From: Verrucomicrobiia bacterium DG1235
Lineage (GTDB): Bacteria; Verrucomicrobiota; Verrucomicrobiia; Opitutales; Opitutaceae
Direction of reading: 5' to 3'
Assembly: GCA_000155695.1 (NCBI GenBank)
Contig: DS990592.1
Location: forward strand, 5,337,097-5,399,261
DNA: 62,165 nucleotides
Shown here piece after piece: positions 42,851-51,387 of the stretch (position 1 is its first letter; each line of letters begins with the position of its first letter). Made by a program: the position numbers and the translations under genes. Below the pieces are notes generated by a model. It was not told the origin of the DNA. It saw nothing but the letters and a program-made list of their open reading frames with translations, and did not search any database.

Positions 42851-43378
42851 ATGAGTCAGCAACCGAAGGAAGATAAGGTCCGTGAGCACAGCTACGACGG
42901 CATTGAGGAATTCGACAAGAGTCTGCCGAACTGGTGGTTGTTCACCCTCTATGCGACGATCATTTTTTCGATCGCTTATTGGGTATACTACCAGAAGGCG
43001 GATATTGGGCTAACGCAGGAACAGGAACTGGAAGCTCAACTCGCATTGATAGATGAAGCTGTGGCGAAGGCTAAAGCCGAAGCGGGCGTGCTCGATAACG
43101 ACACGTTTTGGGTTATGTCAAAAGATTCTGAATACGTGACGCCCGGCGAGCAAATCTACAAGCAGACTTGTTCATCCTGCCATGGTCAGGCTCTTGAGGG
43201 CGGCATCGGACTTGCTCTCAATGACAGCGAGTGGAAGCACGGCAGCAATCCGCTTGATATAAAGAAGATAGTGGTCGAGGGCGTCGCGGCGGCCGGGATG
43301 CCTCCGTGGGGACCTGTGCTTGGCGAAGAAAAGGTCAACCAAGTCGTCGCCTATCTCTTGAGCAAGCATTCTAAGTAA
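42851..43378 (+). CDS. ccoP: cbb3 oxidase subunit III, mono-haem
   Basis: 175 residues. N-terminal '[20 protein letters not shown]' is the CcoP signature ahead of one membrane helix (about 28-47). Only one haem c site is present, 'CSSCH' at 107-111, with a Met in '[10 protein letters not shown]' as likely axial ligand. Proteobacterial CcoP has two haems; the single-haem form shortens the electron path. An AT-rich spacer of 38 bp precedes it. Confidence 0.92.
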   Translation: MSQQPKEDKVREHSYDGIEEFDKSLPNWWLFTLYATIIFSIAYWVYYQKADIGLTQEQELEAQLALIDEAVAKAKAEAGVLDNDTFWVMSKDSEYVTPGEQIYKQTCSSCHGQALEGGIGLALNDSEWKHGSNPLDIKKIVVEGVAAAGMPPWGPVLGEEKVNQVVAYLLSKHSK

Positions 43379-43383
43379 GCGTT

Positions 43384-43402
43384 CGGCTCTCATCGAGAGC
43401 CG
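43384..43402 (+). other. Intercistronic hairpin between ccoP and ccoG
   Basis: CGGCTCT (43384-43390)/AGAGCCG (43396-43402) with a 5-base loop and no T run. It lies right between the ccoP stop and the ccoG start, so it may set mRNA stability or lower ccoG expression relative to the structural subunits. Confidence 0.6.
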
Positions 43403-43415
43403 AGTGCATTTGAAT

Positions 43416-44831
43416 ATGTCGACTGAAAGCAAGAAACACCTTCCTAACCGCGACTCTGTTACGGCGATTAACGATGACGGGTCGCGGTACATCATCCATC
43501 CGGCTGACGTGAAGGGGAGGTTTACTTTTTGGCGTCAGTTTTCGGCCTACTTTCTTATTCTGCTTTATGCCGCGCTTCCATGGATAGATATCGGCGGCTA
43601 TCCGGCCTTGTTTTTGGATACGGACGCGATGCGCTTCCACTTCCTTGGACTGACCTTTGGCTCGCAGGATCTTTGGCTGGCGTTTTTTCTGATATCCGGA
43701 TTGGGCTTCGGTCTCTTTTATGTGACCGCTTTGCTGGGTCGCATTTGGTGTGGATGGGCTTGTCCTCAGACGGTTTTTCTCGAGCACGTTTATCGACGCG
43801 TCGAGCGTTGGATCGAGGGAGACGCTATCAAACGACGCAAGCTCGACACTTCAGGTTGGGGTTTTGAGCGGATCATTAAACGTAGTCTCAAGCATGTGAT
43901 ATTTGCGGGTCTGTCGCTCGCCTTGGCGCACATGTTCATGGCCTATTTCGTATCCGTTCCGGGACTTTGGAAGATGATGCAGGAAGCGCCGGCCGAGAAT
44001 TGGAAGGTCTTTGTATTCGTTTTCGCATACGCGGCGGTCTTGTATTTTAATTTTGCCTGGTTCCGCGAGCAGCTCTGCATCGTGATCTGCCCTTATGGAC
44101 GCCTGCAGTCCGCGCTTATCGACGAGCATTCGATGGTGATTGGCTACGATGAGAAGCGGGGCGAGCCGAGGGGTAAGGCGAAGGACGTCAATGCGGGTGA
44201 TTGTATCGACTGCAATCGTTGCGTGCAGGTTTGTCCGACGGGTATCGATATTCGCCAGGGCTTGCAGATGGAGTGCATTGGTTGTTCGGCTTGTATCGAC
44301 GCCTGCGATACGGTTATGGACCGCCTGAAGCGTCCGCGCGGTTTGGTCCGTTATGATTCTATGGAGGGTCTTGAGGGTCGGAAGACGAAGTACGTTCGAC
44401 CGCGCATGATTCTGTACACGGTGCTGCTTATGATTGGCGCGGGGGTCTTGCTGGTGTCCTTGCGTGGCCTGGGAGATGCTACGATTACGACGTGGAGGGC
44501 GCCTGGCTCGCCTTATTATGTGGACGCGGACGTGGTGCGAAATCAGTTTATGGTTCGAGTGACCAACACGAAGAACGACAAAGGCGTCTACAGTTTGCAG
44601 CTTGATACGGCGCAGCCCGGGATTGAGGTAAGGGGTGTGGACGAGGCTTTTGAGATCGCCGGCAATGGGGATTTCGTTAGGCCTGTGATTGTGCTTGCGA
44701 GTAAAGAGACTTTTACGGGAGCTTTTTCCATGGTTGTGAAGATCCTGGACGAAGAAGGTGAGACGATAGGGGAACGTCCTCTTGAGTTCATTGGTCCAAG
44801 TCCAAGGCTGTTGAACAAAGAGAAAGAGTAG
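43416..44831 (+). CDS. ccoG: cbb3 oxidase accessory protein CcoG/FixG
   Basis: 471 residues from ATG 43416; a GTG at 43404 would add four residues. Membrane helices in the first half ('RIWCGWACPQTVFLEHVYRR', 'CIVICPYGRLQSALID') include the NapH-like core. A double 4Fe-4S ferredoxin motif follows, 'CIDCNRCVQVCP' and 'CIGCSACIDACD', then a periplasmic immunoglobulin-like end. CcoG reduces Cu(II) for the oxidase copper centre. Its place after ccoP is standard. Confidence 0.93.
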   Translation: MSTESKKHLPNRDSVTAINDDGSRYIIHPADVKGRFTFWRQFSAYFLILLYAALPWIDIGGYPALFLDTDAMRFHFLGLTFGSQDLWLAFFLISGLGFGLFYVTALLGRIWCGWACPQTVFLEHVYRRVERWIEGDAIKRRKLDTSGWGFERIIKRSLKHVIFAGLSLALAHMFMAYFVSVPGLWKMMQEAPAENWKVFVFVFAYAAVLYFNFAWFREQLCIVICPYGRLQSALIDEHSMVIGYDEKRGEPRGKAKDVNAGDCIDCNRCVQVCPTGIDIRQGLQMECIGCSACIDACDTVMDRLKRPRGLVRYDSMEGLEGRKTKYVRPRMILYTVLLMIGAGVLLVSLRGLGDATITTWRAPGSPYYVDADVVRNQFMVRVTNTKNDKGVYSLQLDTAQPGIEVRGVDEAFEIAGNGDFVRPVIVLASKETFTGAFSMVVKILDEEGETIGERPLEFIGPSPRLLNKEKE

Positions 44832-44833
44832 CG

Positions 44834-44992
44834 ATGAAAAAGGAAGAGACTTCTCAAGCCAAAGGCGGCTGGCGCACTTTGGGGGTATGGGTTACGCTCA
44901 CATTCGTGGGGCTTATCATCGCTTGGTATTTTCTGATCAAGGTCGCCTCCGAGAATGCTCCGGAGCCGATTCCCTTGAATCAAACGAAATGA
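44834..44992 (+). CDS. Short CcoH/FixH-position membrane protein
   Basis: 52 residues from ATG 44834, two bases after the ccoG stop. One membrane helix ('LGVWVTLTFVGLIIAWYFLI') and a short tail 'ASENAPEPIP'. It takes the place of ccoH (about 160 residues, with a periplasmic domain) but is only the anchor part. It overlaps the next gene by ATGA. Confidence 0.7.
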   Translation: MKKEETSQAKGGWRTLGVWVTLTFVGLIIAWYFLIKVASENAPEPIPLNQTK

Positions 44993-45693
44993 TAGAGGAC
45001 GGAAATCTCTACGCATTGCTAAATCCGGTGGCTGCGTTTGTCGCTGGCATGCTGGTGAGCTTACACTGCGTAGGGATGTGCGGACCCTTGAGCTGCGCTT
45101 TGATTGGGCAGAAAAAGGGGCGCTCGGCTCTTCCGTCGCATGGGATATATCATTTAGGGCGATTTTTGTCTTATACGATTCTTGGAAGTTTGGCGGGAGC
45201 GTTGGGCAGCAGGATCGTTTCGTGGGTTGGTGAAAATCCGGCTCAGTACGCTCCGTGGGCGTTCGCTATCTTTTTTGTAGCCTTGGCCTTGAATCTCGAT
45301 GGGCTTTTGACGAAGTGGCAGGCGAAGAGCGGAATCGGTCGCGGACTTGTACAACGGGCGTATCGATTTTCTGGGCACACTCGCGGTTTTTCGCTGGGTG
45401 TGCTTACGCCCTTGATTCCTTGTGGACCGCTTTACCTGATGCTTTGGGCTACGACGATGAGTGGTTCTGCAGCGCAGGGCGCGTTGGTGATGTTTTGTTT
45501 CGCGGCGGGCACGGCTCCGCTGATGCTGCTCGCGCAGAGCGGTTGGGCTTGGCTGTCGCTTCGCATGGATGCGACAAAGCTTAGCTATCTTCGTCGGGGG
45601 ATAGCGTTGGTAGCGGTAGGCTTGCTTTGTCTGCGAGCCTTCGTGGGTACCGATGCCGCGGCGGTCGTTTCGGGAGATGCATTGTGCGAGTAG
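44989..45693 (+). CDS. SafE/TauE-like membrane protein of the cbb3 cluster
   Basis: 234 residues from ATG 44989, overlapping the upstream stop (ATGA). 'AFVAGMLVSLHCVGMCGPLS' with the His-Cys-x-x-Met-Cys set, 'HLGRFLSYTILGSLAGALG', 'GVLTPLIPCGPLYLM' and 'FAAGTAPLMLLAQ' match the sulfite-exporter-like/UreH-domain proteins regularly found between ccoH and ccoI. These are thought to carry copper. The start of ccoI overlaps its stop by 10 bp. Confidence 0.88.
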   Translation: MIEDGNLYALLNPVAAFVAGMLVSLHCVGMCGPLSCALIGQKKGRSALPSHGIYHLGRFLSYTILGSLAGALGSRIVSWVGENPAQYAPWAFAIFFVALALNLDGLLTKWQAKSGIGRGLVQRAYRFSGHTRGFSLGVLTPLIPCGPLYLMLWATTMSGSAAQGALVMFCFAAGTAPLMLLAQSGWAWLSLRMDATKLSYLRRGIALVAVGLLCLRAFVGTDAAAVVSGDALCE

Positions 45694-48053
45694 GGAGGAA
45701 GCAATCGCCTGATGGGGAATCTTGCGGGGAGGTCGCGTGCAAGCATTGTGGAACGCGGTTTAGTCCTTCGAAGTCGCATGTCGAGTTTTGCTGTTCTGGC
45801 TGCGAGTACGTGTATCGGATAATTCATGACGAATCCTTAGAACGGTTTTACGATTTGCGTGGGAATGTGTCTCGTCCGGTAGGCTCGAGCGTTTTTGAGA
45901 ATACGGACTACCCTTGGCTGGTCGCTTTGATCGAGGTGGCTGAATCGAAGGGGAAGATCGCAAGCCTTAGCCTTGCGCTTGAAGGGATTTCGTGTGTGGG
46001 CTGCGTTTGGCTGATTGATCGCGTTTTTGCGGAATCGAAAGGGGGAATTTCCTGTCGCGTCAATGTGCAGTACGGCACGATCGACATGGAGTGGGAGACG
46101 GGCGTTTTCGATGTCCTGTCTTTTGTGGGTCGTATCAAGAAGTTTGGTTACCGTGTTTGTCCGGCTCGCGATTCGGATGAATCCGAGTCTCGGAGTATTG
46201 TCTGGAAGCTAGGGCTCTCGGGTGCCTTTGCATTGAACGGCATGCTTTACACCTTGCCTGTTTATCTTGGCATGGATCCGGATTTTTTGGTGGCTCCGCA
46301 TTTTCACTGGCTCTCTTCGATTTTCGCTTCCTTGAGCATGGTATTCTGCGGTTCCTATTTTATTGGGAAAGCGGCGAAGGCGGCGGCGCAGGGGATTGCC
46401 CATCTGGACCTGCCGATTTCGATCGGGATCGTTTTCGCGTATTTGGTGAGCTGGTACGGTTTGTGGAAGGGGGACGAGAATCTGGTCTATTTCGATTTCG
46501 TTTCGACTTTCGTTTTTCTGATGCTGGTGGGTCGCTGGCTGCAGGTGGTGGCGATAGAGCGAAATCGAAATCGTTTGGCGGATATTCGACTTGAGGCGCC
46601 TGAAGTTGAAATCGAGAGCGGCAGTGGCAGCCGAATTAAGACGCGAGCGGATCAGATCAAGTCGGGCGAGGTGTATTGGCTGGCTTCTGGCCAACGGGTG
46701 CCGGTGCGTTCGAAGCTGTTGAGCGAACGGGCGAGTTTGGGAATGGACTGGATCAGCGGTGAGTCGGAATCGCGGATCGTGGAGCGCGACGGCGAGGCTC
46801 CGTCTGGGGCGTCTCTGGAGAATCAGTTTTCGGTTCGGCTGGAAGCGGCGGAGGAGTGGAGTGATTCTCTGCTGAATAAATTGAGCGCTCGGGAGGCGCG
46901 TTCGCTGGAGCGTGATCTGGTGGCGCAGAAGTGGATTTTTCGTTATCTGGTGGTGGCGTTCGGGATCGCTGTTGTGGGGGGCGGCGTTTGGCTGGCGATG
47001 GGCGATTTATCGTCGGGACTGAAGGTTTTCATATCGGTGTTGGTCGTCTCCTGTCCCTGCGCGTTGGGAATTGCCTGGCCGTTTGGGGACGAAATCGCTC
47101 TGGCTCGGCTGAAGCAGCAGGGAGTGTTCGTGACGACGCATTCGCTTTGGAACCGTCTTTCGCGGGTGCGGAGGATCGTCTTCGACAAGACTGGGACTTT
47201 GACGCGTTCGTCGCTTACGATGGTGAATCCCGAGGGAATTGATCGCCTGGCGCCGGGGGAACTTAGAGCGTTGAGCGCGCTTTGCGCTCAGACGCGTCAT
47301 CCGGTTTCGAATACGATTCGCGAGCATTTGATGGCGAAAGGACTGTTTCGAGCTGATGGAGCTTCTGAGGCGGTGGAGCAGGTCGGGCTTGGAGTCGAGT
47401 TGAATGCTAGTGGCAGTCTTTGGAGGCTTGGGAAGGCTCCTTGGGCCTGCGAGTTGGGGGAGGGTACGGTCTTCGCTCGAGACGGTCGGCAGCTGCTGGA
47501 TTTGAGTTTTGAGGATTTGCCGCTTCCGGATTCGAATCGGGAAATCAAGGAACTGGGGAAGGGCGGGCTTTCGATCGCAATCCTGAGTGGCGACCGCGAG
47601 GAGAAGGCGCGGCTGATCGGCGACTCGCTCGGTTTGGATCCGAGGCAAGTCTTTGGAAATCTATTGCCGGAGGAGAAGGCGGCTTGGATCGAGTCGCACG
47701 AGCCTGAGGCGACCCTGATGGTTGGAGACGGAGCGAATGATACTTTGGCCTTTCGCAGCGCGTTTTGCGCGGGGGCTCCTGCCAATGAGCAGGGGATAGT
47801 AGCGGAGAAGGCCGATTTCCACTATCTAGGAAACGGGATTGGGGGCATCCGGAGTTTGCTTACGATCGGCGAACAGAGGAGAAAGGCGTTGGTCGGCCTG
47901 ATGACCTTTGCGGTGGCCTACAATCTCTTCGCTATCGGGTTGTCGCTGATCGGTTGGGTGACTCCGCTCGTCGCGGCGGTTTTGATGCCGCTGAGCTCGA
48001 TAATTAGCCTCGGAATCGTGTGGAGCGCTCTTGGAAAGCGCTCTGGTAAGTAG
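45684..48053 (+). CDS. ccoI: Copper-translocating P-type ATPase of the cbb3 cluster
   Basis: 789 residues from GTG 45684, with GGGAG about 8 bases upstream; this removes unlikely residues of longer frames. An N-terminal cysteine domain ('CKHCGTRF', 'CCSGCEYVYR') and a HMA domain ('GISCVGCVWLIDRV') precede the P1B core. The core has 'SCPCALG' near 456, phospho-Asp501 in 'DKTGTLT', the 'RHPVSNTI' HP motif and 'VGDGAND'. The actuator loop reads SGES rather than TGES, as in many CcoI. It exports copper for oxidase assembly. Last gene of the cluster. Confidence 0.93.
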   Translation: MRVGRKQSPDGESCGEVACKHCGTRFSPSKSHVEFCCSGCEYVYRIIHDESLERFYDLRGNVSRPVGSSVFENTDYPWLVALIEVAESKGKIASLSLALEGISCVGCVWLIDRVFAESKGGISCRVNVQYGTIDMEWETGVFDVLSFVGRIKKFGYRVCPARDSDESESRSIVWKLGLSGAFALNGMLYTLPVYLGMDPDFLVAPHFHWLSSIFASLSMVFCGSYFIGKAAKAAAQGIAHLDLPISIGIVFAYLVSWYGLWKGDENLVYFDFVSTFVFLMLVGRWLQVVAIERNRNRLADIRLEAPEVEIESGSGSRIKTRADQIKSGEVYWLASGQRVPVRSKLLSERASLGMDWISGESESRIVERDGEAPSGASLENQFSVRLEAAEEWSDSLLNKLSAREARSLERDLVAQKWIFRYLVVAFGIAVVGGGVWLAMGDLSSGLKVFISVLVVSCPCALGIAWPFGDEIALARLKQQGVFVTTHSLWNRLSRVRRIVFDKTGTLTRSSLTMVNPEGIDRLAPGELRALSALCAQTRHPVSNTIREHLMAKGLFRADGASEAVEQVGLGVELNASGSLWRLGKAPWACELGEGTVFARDGRQLLDLSFEDLPLPDSNREIKELGKGGLSIAILSGDREEKARLIGDSLGLDPRQVFGNLLPEEKAAWIESHEPEATLMVGDGANDTLAFRSAFCAGAPANEQGIVAEKADFHYLGNGIGGIRSLLTIGEQRRKALVGLMTFAVAYNLFAIGLSLIGWVTPLVAAVLMPLSSIISLGIVWSALGKRSGK

Positions 48054-48156
48054 CGCTCGCCCCCTGTTTTAGGGAGTCTCTGTAGGCTTATAACCAGTAG
48101 GTTCACTTACTAACGAAGAATAAGATAAAAAAATACAAGTTTATCATCAAATAAGG

Positions 48157-48366
48157 TTGCATGATGGAATTTCACTCCTATGTTCATTTTCAGTTTCAAG
48201 CGCTCCGCTAGACTACCAAACTCAAAATCAACTCGTGCTCAACGGAGCAAAAAGGCAAAATAGAGTTACTCCAAAACGAGTTTGGGATCTAGCGGAAGCG
48301 GGCGAAACCTCAGGCGAAGTCGCCATTGAATTTCTGTCAGGCAATATACGAGCCAAGTTGGATTAG
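48157..48366 (+). CDS. Doubtful small ORF
   Basis: 69 codons. The second half ('RVTPKRVWDLAEAGETSGEV', 'AIEFLSGNIRAKLD') reads like protein, the first half does not. A hairpin follows its stop by 10 bp. Not recognised, no ribosome site. Confidence 0.25.
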   Translation: MHDGISLLCSFSVSSAPLDYQTQNQLVLNGAKRQNRVTPKRVWDLAEAGETSGEVAIEFLSGNIRAKLD

Positions 48367-48376
48367 GCACAAGCGG

Positions 48377-48401
48377 GGAAGCCCTTTTTATGGGGGCTTC
48401 C
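48377..48401 (+). terminator. Hairpin GGAAGCCC/GGGCTTCC
   Basis: 8-bp stem at 48377-48384 and 48394-48401 around a T-rich loop, no T run afterwards on the + strand. Possible end of the short ORF transcript. Confidence 0.5.
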
Positions 48402-48517
48402 TTAGCTGTCAGAAAGTCAAACGGAGTCTTCGAATGGTACAAGACTTTGTAATTACAACCCCACTACAATTGCGAGGCTTAGAGAATTTCTTGGTGTAAA
48501 AGCGTTGTTCAATCGCG

Positions 48518-48559
48518 CCTGCAGGCGAGGCCCTCAGTCTTCGTCTGCAGGTCTTTTTT
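48518..48559 (+). terminator. Strong rho-independent terminator without a nearby gene
   Basis: 13-bp stem (with three G-U pairs) formed by CCTGCAGGCGAGG and CTTCGTCTGCAGG, 8-base loop, then TCTTTTTT at 48552-48559. The nearest + strand gene ends 190 bp (doubtful ORF) or 465 bp (ccoI) upstream. It could end a long ccoI 3' UTR or a separate small RNA. Confidence 0.85.
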
Positions 48560-48659
48560 GTATCGGCGAGCCGGGATCGAAAGTTGGCTGTGACTGTCTG
48601 AGTGACTGGCAATGCAGAAAAAAACACAAAAAAACCTTTATTGGATGAACTGCAGCCGC

Positions 48660-48688
48660 CATAAGCATTTAAATTAGTTTCACTTATG
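48660..48688 (+). promoter_or_regulatory. Inverted repeat over the Rrf2 start
   Basis: CATAAG (48660-48665) and CTTATG (48683-48688) flank an AT-rich 17-base centre, and the right arm includes the ATG of the Rrf2 gene. Such a placement would allow self-repression. Confidence 0.35.
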
Positions 48689-49135
48689 TTCGGTTACGGA
48701 AAAATGGCCAATTACGCGATCGCTAGCTTAAGCTATCTGGCCGCGAATTACGAAAAGGAAGGGTTCAAGGCGAACTCGCAGACAATCGCGACCGCTCGCA
48801 ATCTTTCCCGTCCGCTTGTGGGCAAGCTGATGTCTCAGATGTCTACTGCTGGTCTCGTAAACGGGACGCCCGGTCCGGGTGGTGGCTTTTTCCTTTCGCG
48901 AGCGCCAAAGGATATAACGCTTTTGGAGATCGTGCGGCTGTTTGAAAAGGTTGAGGAGGCGCTGATGTGCCCCTTTGGTCCGGGTTGGTGTGGAAACGGC
49001 GATCCTTGCCCGTTTCACTACGAGCTTGAGGACAAGCGCGACGAGATGATGACTTGGTTGGCGGAGACGAACTTGGAAGTCTTCACGAAGCATCCGATCA
49101 AGCCGGAGCACGGTTTTGTCGAAAGCGAAAAGTAG
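48686..49135 (+). CDS. Rrf2-family regulator with three cysteines
   Basis: 149 residues. N-terminal winged helix ('YAIASLSYLAANYEKEG', 'ARNLSRPLVGKLMSQMSTAGLV', 'GPGGGFFLSRAPKDITLLEIV') is the Rrf2 pattern. Cys95, Cys102 and Cys108 in 'CPFGPGWCGNGDPC' would bind an Fe-S cluster as in NsrR/IscR-type sensors of NO, O2 or cluster supply. Its place right after the cbb3 oxidase cluster makes respiratory genes the likely target. Own promoter likely; see inverted repeat. Confidence 0.92.
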   Translation: MFGYGKMANYAIASLSYLAANYEKEGFKANSQTIATARNLSRPLVGKLMSQMSTAGLVNGTPGPGGGFFLSRAPKDITLLEIVRLFEKVEEALMCPFGPGWCGNGDPCPFHYELEDKRDEMMTWLAETNLEVFTKHPIKPEHGFVESEK

Positions 49136-49360
49136 TCGTTGACTAGGGGGGCTTTCGAGAGGCGGGGCGTGAACGAAGAGTCTGTCCGATTTTCGTAGAT
49201 GCGAGTGGATAGGTGTTTTGCTATTCTATTTGGCTGAATCAGGCTTCGCATCTTTAGCCCCACTGCTCCCATCATTAAAGCTGCTCCTTGTTACCTTTTC
49301 GCAATTCTTAGTCTGTAAGCGTTTGGCTGCGCGGAGAGGCCGAAGCTTTCCGAGCCGCAG

Positions 49361-50168
49361 TTGAAGCGTGTGTCTTATGACAGTGTCGCTACGGGTGAGG
49401 AGCGGGACTTTTTCGTGTATTTGCCTCGGGGGTACGATCAGCAGGAAAATTGGCCGGTGCTTTTCTTTCTCCATGGCAATGGTGAACGTGGCGATGCGAA
49501 AGAGGAGCTCGACTACGTGCTGATCCATGGTCCCTTGTTTGAGGCTTGGGCGCAGAAGCGGGATCTGCCTTTTGTCATCGTTTCACCGCAGCTGCCGATT
49601 TTCAGTATGGGAGAGGTGAGTTATATCAAAGGTCGCTCCAGAGACTGGATACCTGAGCGCTTGGAAGAGGGGATTCATGAATATCCGCCTCACTACACCG
49701 GGGACGACGAGCTGCTTGGCGCGGTTTCGAATGCGGATCGAGGGCCCGGTCGACGGGTGGTTCAAGCTCGAGCAGAATCTGCTGGATATCCTCAACAGGT
49801 TGGAGTCTGATTTCGATACGGACGCGAAGCGGGTCTATTTGTCGGGACTCAGTTATGGTGGCTATGGGACTTGGTATTTGGGTTCGAAGCGTCCTGATCG
49901 ATTTGCGGCGCTGAATCCAGTGGTTGGATACGGTCATCCAGATTTGACGGAGCCCTTGGCCGCCTCGCGAAAGCCGCTTTGGGTCTTTGCTGGGGGGCGC
50001 GATTCGGCGGTACGGGTAGAGTATTTTTATCCTGGCCTGCAACAGTTGGAAGCGTTTGGACACGAGGATGTTCGCTTCACAATCCATGCGGACCAAGGTC
50101 ACGACACTTGGCGGCGAATCTACGCTAGCAAGGATTTGTATGAATGGCTGTTGAAACAGTCGCTCTAG
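49361..50168 (+). pseudogene. Frameshifted secreted esterase (alpha/beta hydrolase)
   Basis: Two frames make one protein. The first (from 49361) has 'FFVYLPRGYDQQENWPVLFFLHGNGERG'-type text, seen as 'VYLPRGYD' and 'LFFLHGNGERGD'. The second (to 50168) has 'VYLSGLSYGGYGTWYLG' (nucleophile Ser in GLSYGG), 'PLWVFAGGRDSAV' (Asp) and 'HADQGHDTWRR' (His). The switch is +1 near 49725-49740. Upstream of 49361 the same frame encodes a lipoprotein-like signal interrupted by TAA at about 49317-49319. So it lacks a proper start and has a mid-gene shift: either a decaying gene or two sequence errors. Confidence 0.75.
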
Positions 50169-50291
50169 CTAGGCCGCGCCTATCCAATTGGCTGTTTTTT
50201 CCGCACGTCTGATTTAGTTGATAATCCGGGGTCAAAAAGGGAGCATCCGATCTCTCTGCTGTTACCTTTTTAAGAATGTAGGACTGCCGGT

Positions 50292-51176
50292 ATGCGCCTG
50301 ACCTTGTACTCGTTTACGCTTTGGCTGATTGCCCTGTGTCTTTCCTGCTTTGCCGCGAATCTTGATGCTCGGAACAAGCAGCGAATAGTGGTGCAGGCGA
50401 ACGCTACGGCTGAGTATGAGCAGCGTCGAGCTGAGCTGGCGGACATACCGGAGACTTATGTGATTTCTCAGGGAAAGTATTTTGCTGGCGGGGCGCGAGA
50501 TGGCTCGGTGTCGGAACAGTCCTTTGGCAATGTTGTTGAAAATCTGGCGAAAGATTTGGCGGAGCGTAACTATTGTCCTGCGGACGGCATGGAGTCTGCG
50601 GATCTGCTGATTGTGGTTCATTGGGGGACTACGATTGTGCAGGATGATCCTGAGCAGGATGATCTGATTCGGGAGTCGTATAGTCTAAATCCTGAAGCGG
50701 ATGACTACGACGACTCTGAGGTTCGATTCGCTCAGATGATGGATGATACTAACCGGATGTCGCGCGCGGCTCAAATAAGGCGAAACGCACGTTTGCTCGG
50801 ATACTCCGAAGCGCTTGCAGATGAGGAGAGTAAATTGGTCCCTACGGAGAAGGAGAGAACGCTAAAGGCGCAACTCGATCGAGATCGTTATTTCGTGGTT
50901 TTGATGGCTTGGGACAATCGGGCTTTGCTTGAGAGTAAGGAGCGGAAGCTGCTGTGGTCGACTCGGATGAGTGTGCAATCTGTTGGCACGAATTTTCGTG
51001 AATCGCTGCCGTTGTTGAGCATCGCCGCCGGCGAGTTTTTCGGGAGGGAGAGCGATGGTCTGTCGACTCGGGTGGTCAAACGCGGCGATTACAAAGTGCG
51101 AATGGGCGAGCTAGAAGTTGTGGAAATGACCGAAGAAGACAGGCGCTTGCTTGAGAGCGAATCAGAGGAGGAGTAG
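50292..51176 (+). CDS. Secreted protein, unknown
   Basis: 294 residues. A signal peptide ('LYSFTLWLIALCLSCFAANL') is followed by a mixed alpha/beta domain ('TYVISQGKYFAGGARDG', 'LLIVVHWGTTIVQDDP', 'YFVVLMAWDNRALLE', 'LLWSTRMSVQSVGTNF') and a very acidic tail. The pattern resembles DUF4136-type periplasmic proteins but is not close enough to name. It stands alone, after the broken esterase. Confidence 0.65.
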   Translation: MRLTLYSFTLWLIALCLSCFAANLDARNKQRIVVQANATAEYEQRRAELADIPETYVISQGKYFAGGARDGSVSEQSFGNVVENLAKDLAERNYCPADGMESADLLIVVHWGTTIVQDDPEQDDLIRESYSLNPEADDYDDSEVRFAQMMDDTNRMSRAAQIRRNARLLGYSEALADEESKLVPTEKERTLKAQLDRDRYFVVLMAWDNRALLESKERKLLWSTRMSVQSVGTNFRESLPLLSIAAGEFFGRESDGLSTRVVKRGDYKVRMGELEVVEMTEEDRRLLESESEEE

Positions 51177-51387
51177 CGAGTCGTTCATGGGACAGGCAGC
51201 TTCGTGGTTTAGTCTGACTATTTGAGGGAGAAAGGGCTGTTCGATCCGGCGAGAATGCTAGGTCGTAGACTCGTTTGTATCCCGTTTGGCTGCGTTTCCT
51301 CTCTTTTTTTGTCGGATTCTTTTCCAGTAGCCTGCTTTTTGTAGTCGGTGTTGTTTCCAGGATTGTGCAAGGAGCCTTTGGGCCAGA

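Larger units (their letters stand above)
48054..48685. other. 630-bp region with hairpins before an Rrf2 gene
   Basis: Holds a small ORF of low credibility (48157-48366), a GGAAGCCC hairpin (48377-48401) and a very strong terminator (48518-48559). AT-rich sequence 48100-48160 could be a promoter. There may be a small RNA here rather than a protein gene. Confidence 0.5.

Noticed and set aside
46740-46770. SGES instead of TGES in the CcoI actuator loop as inactivation
   Set aside because: Ser for Thr is conservative and the phosphorylation and hinge motifs are intact.
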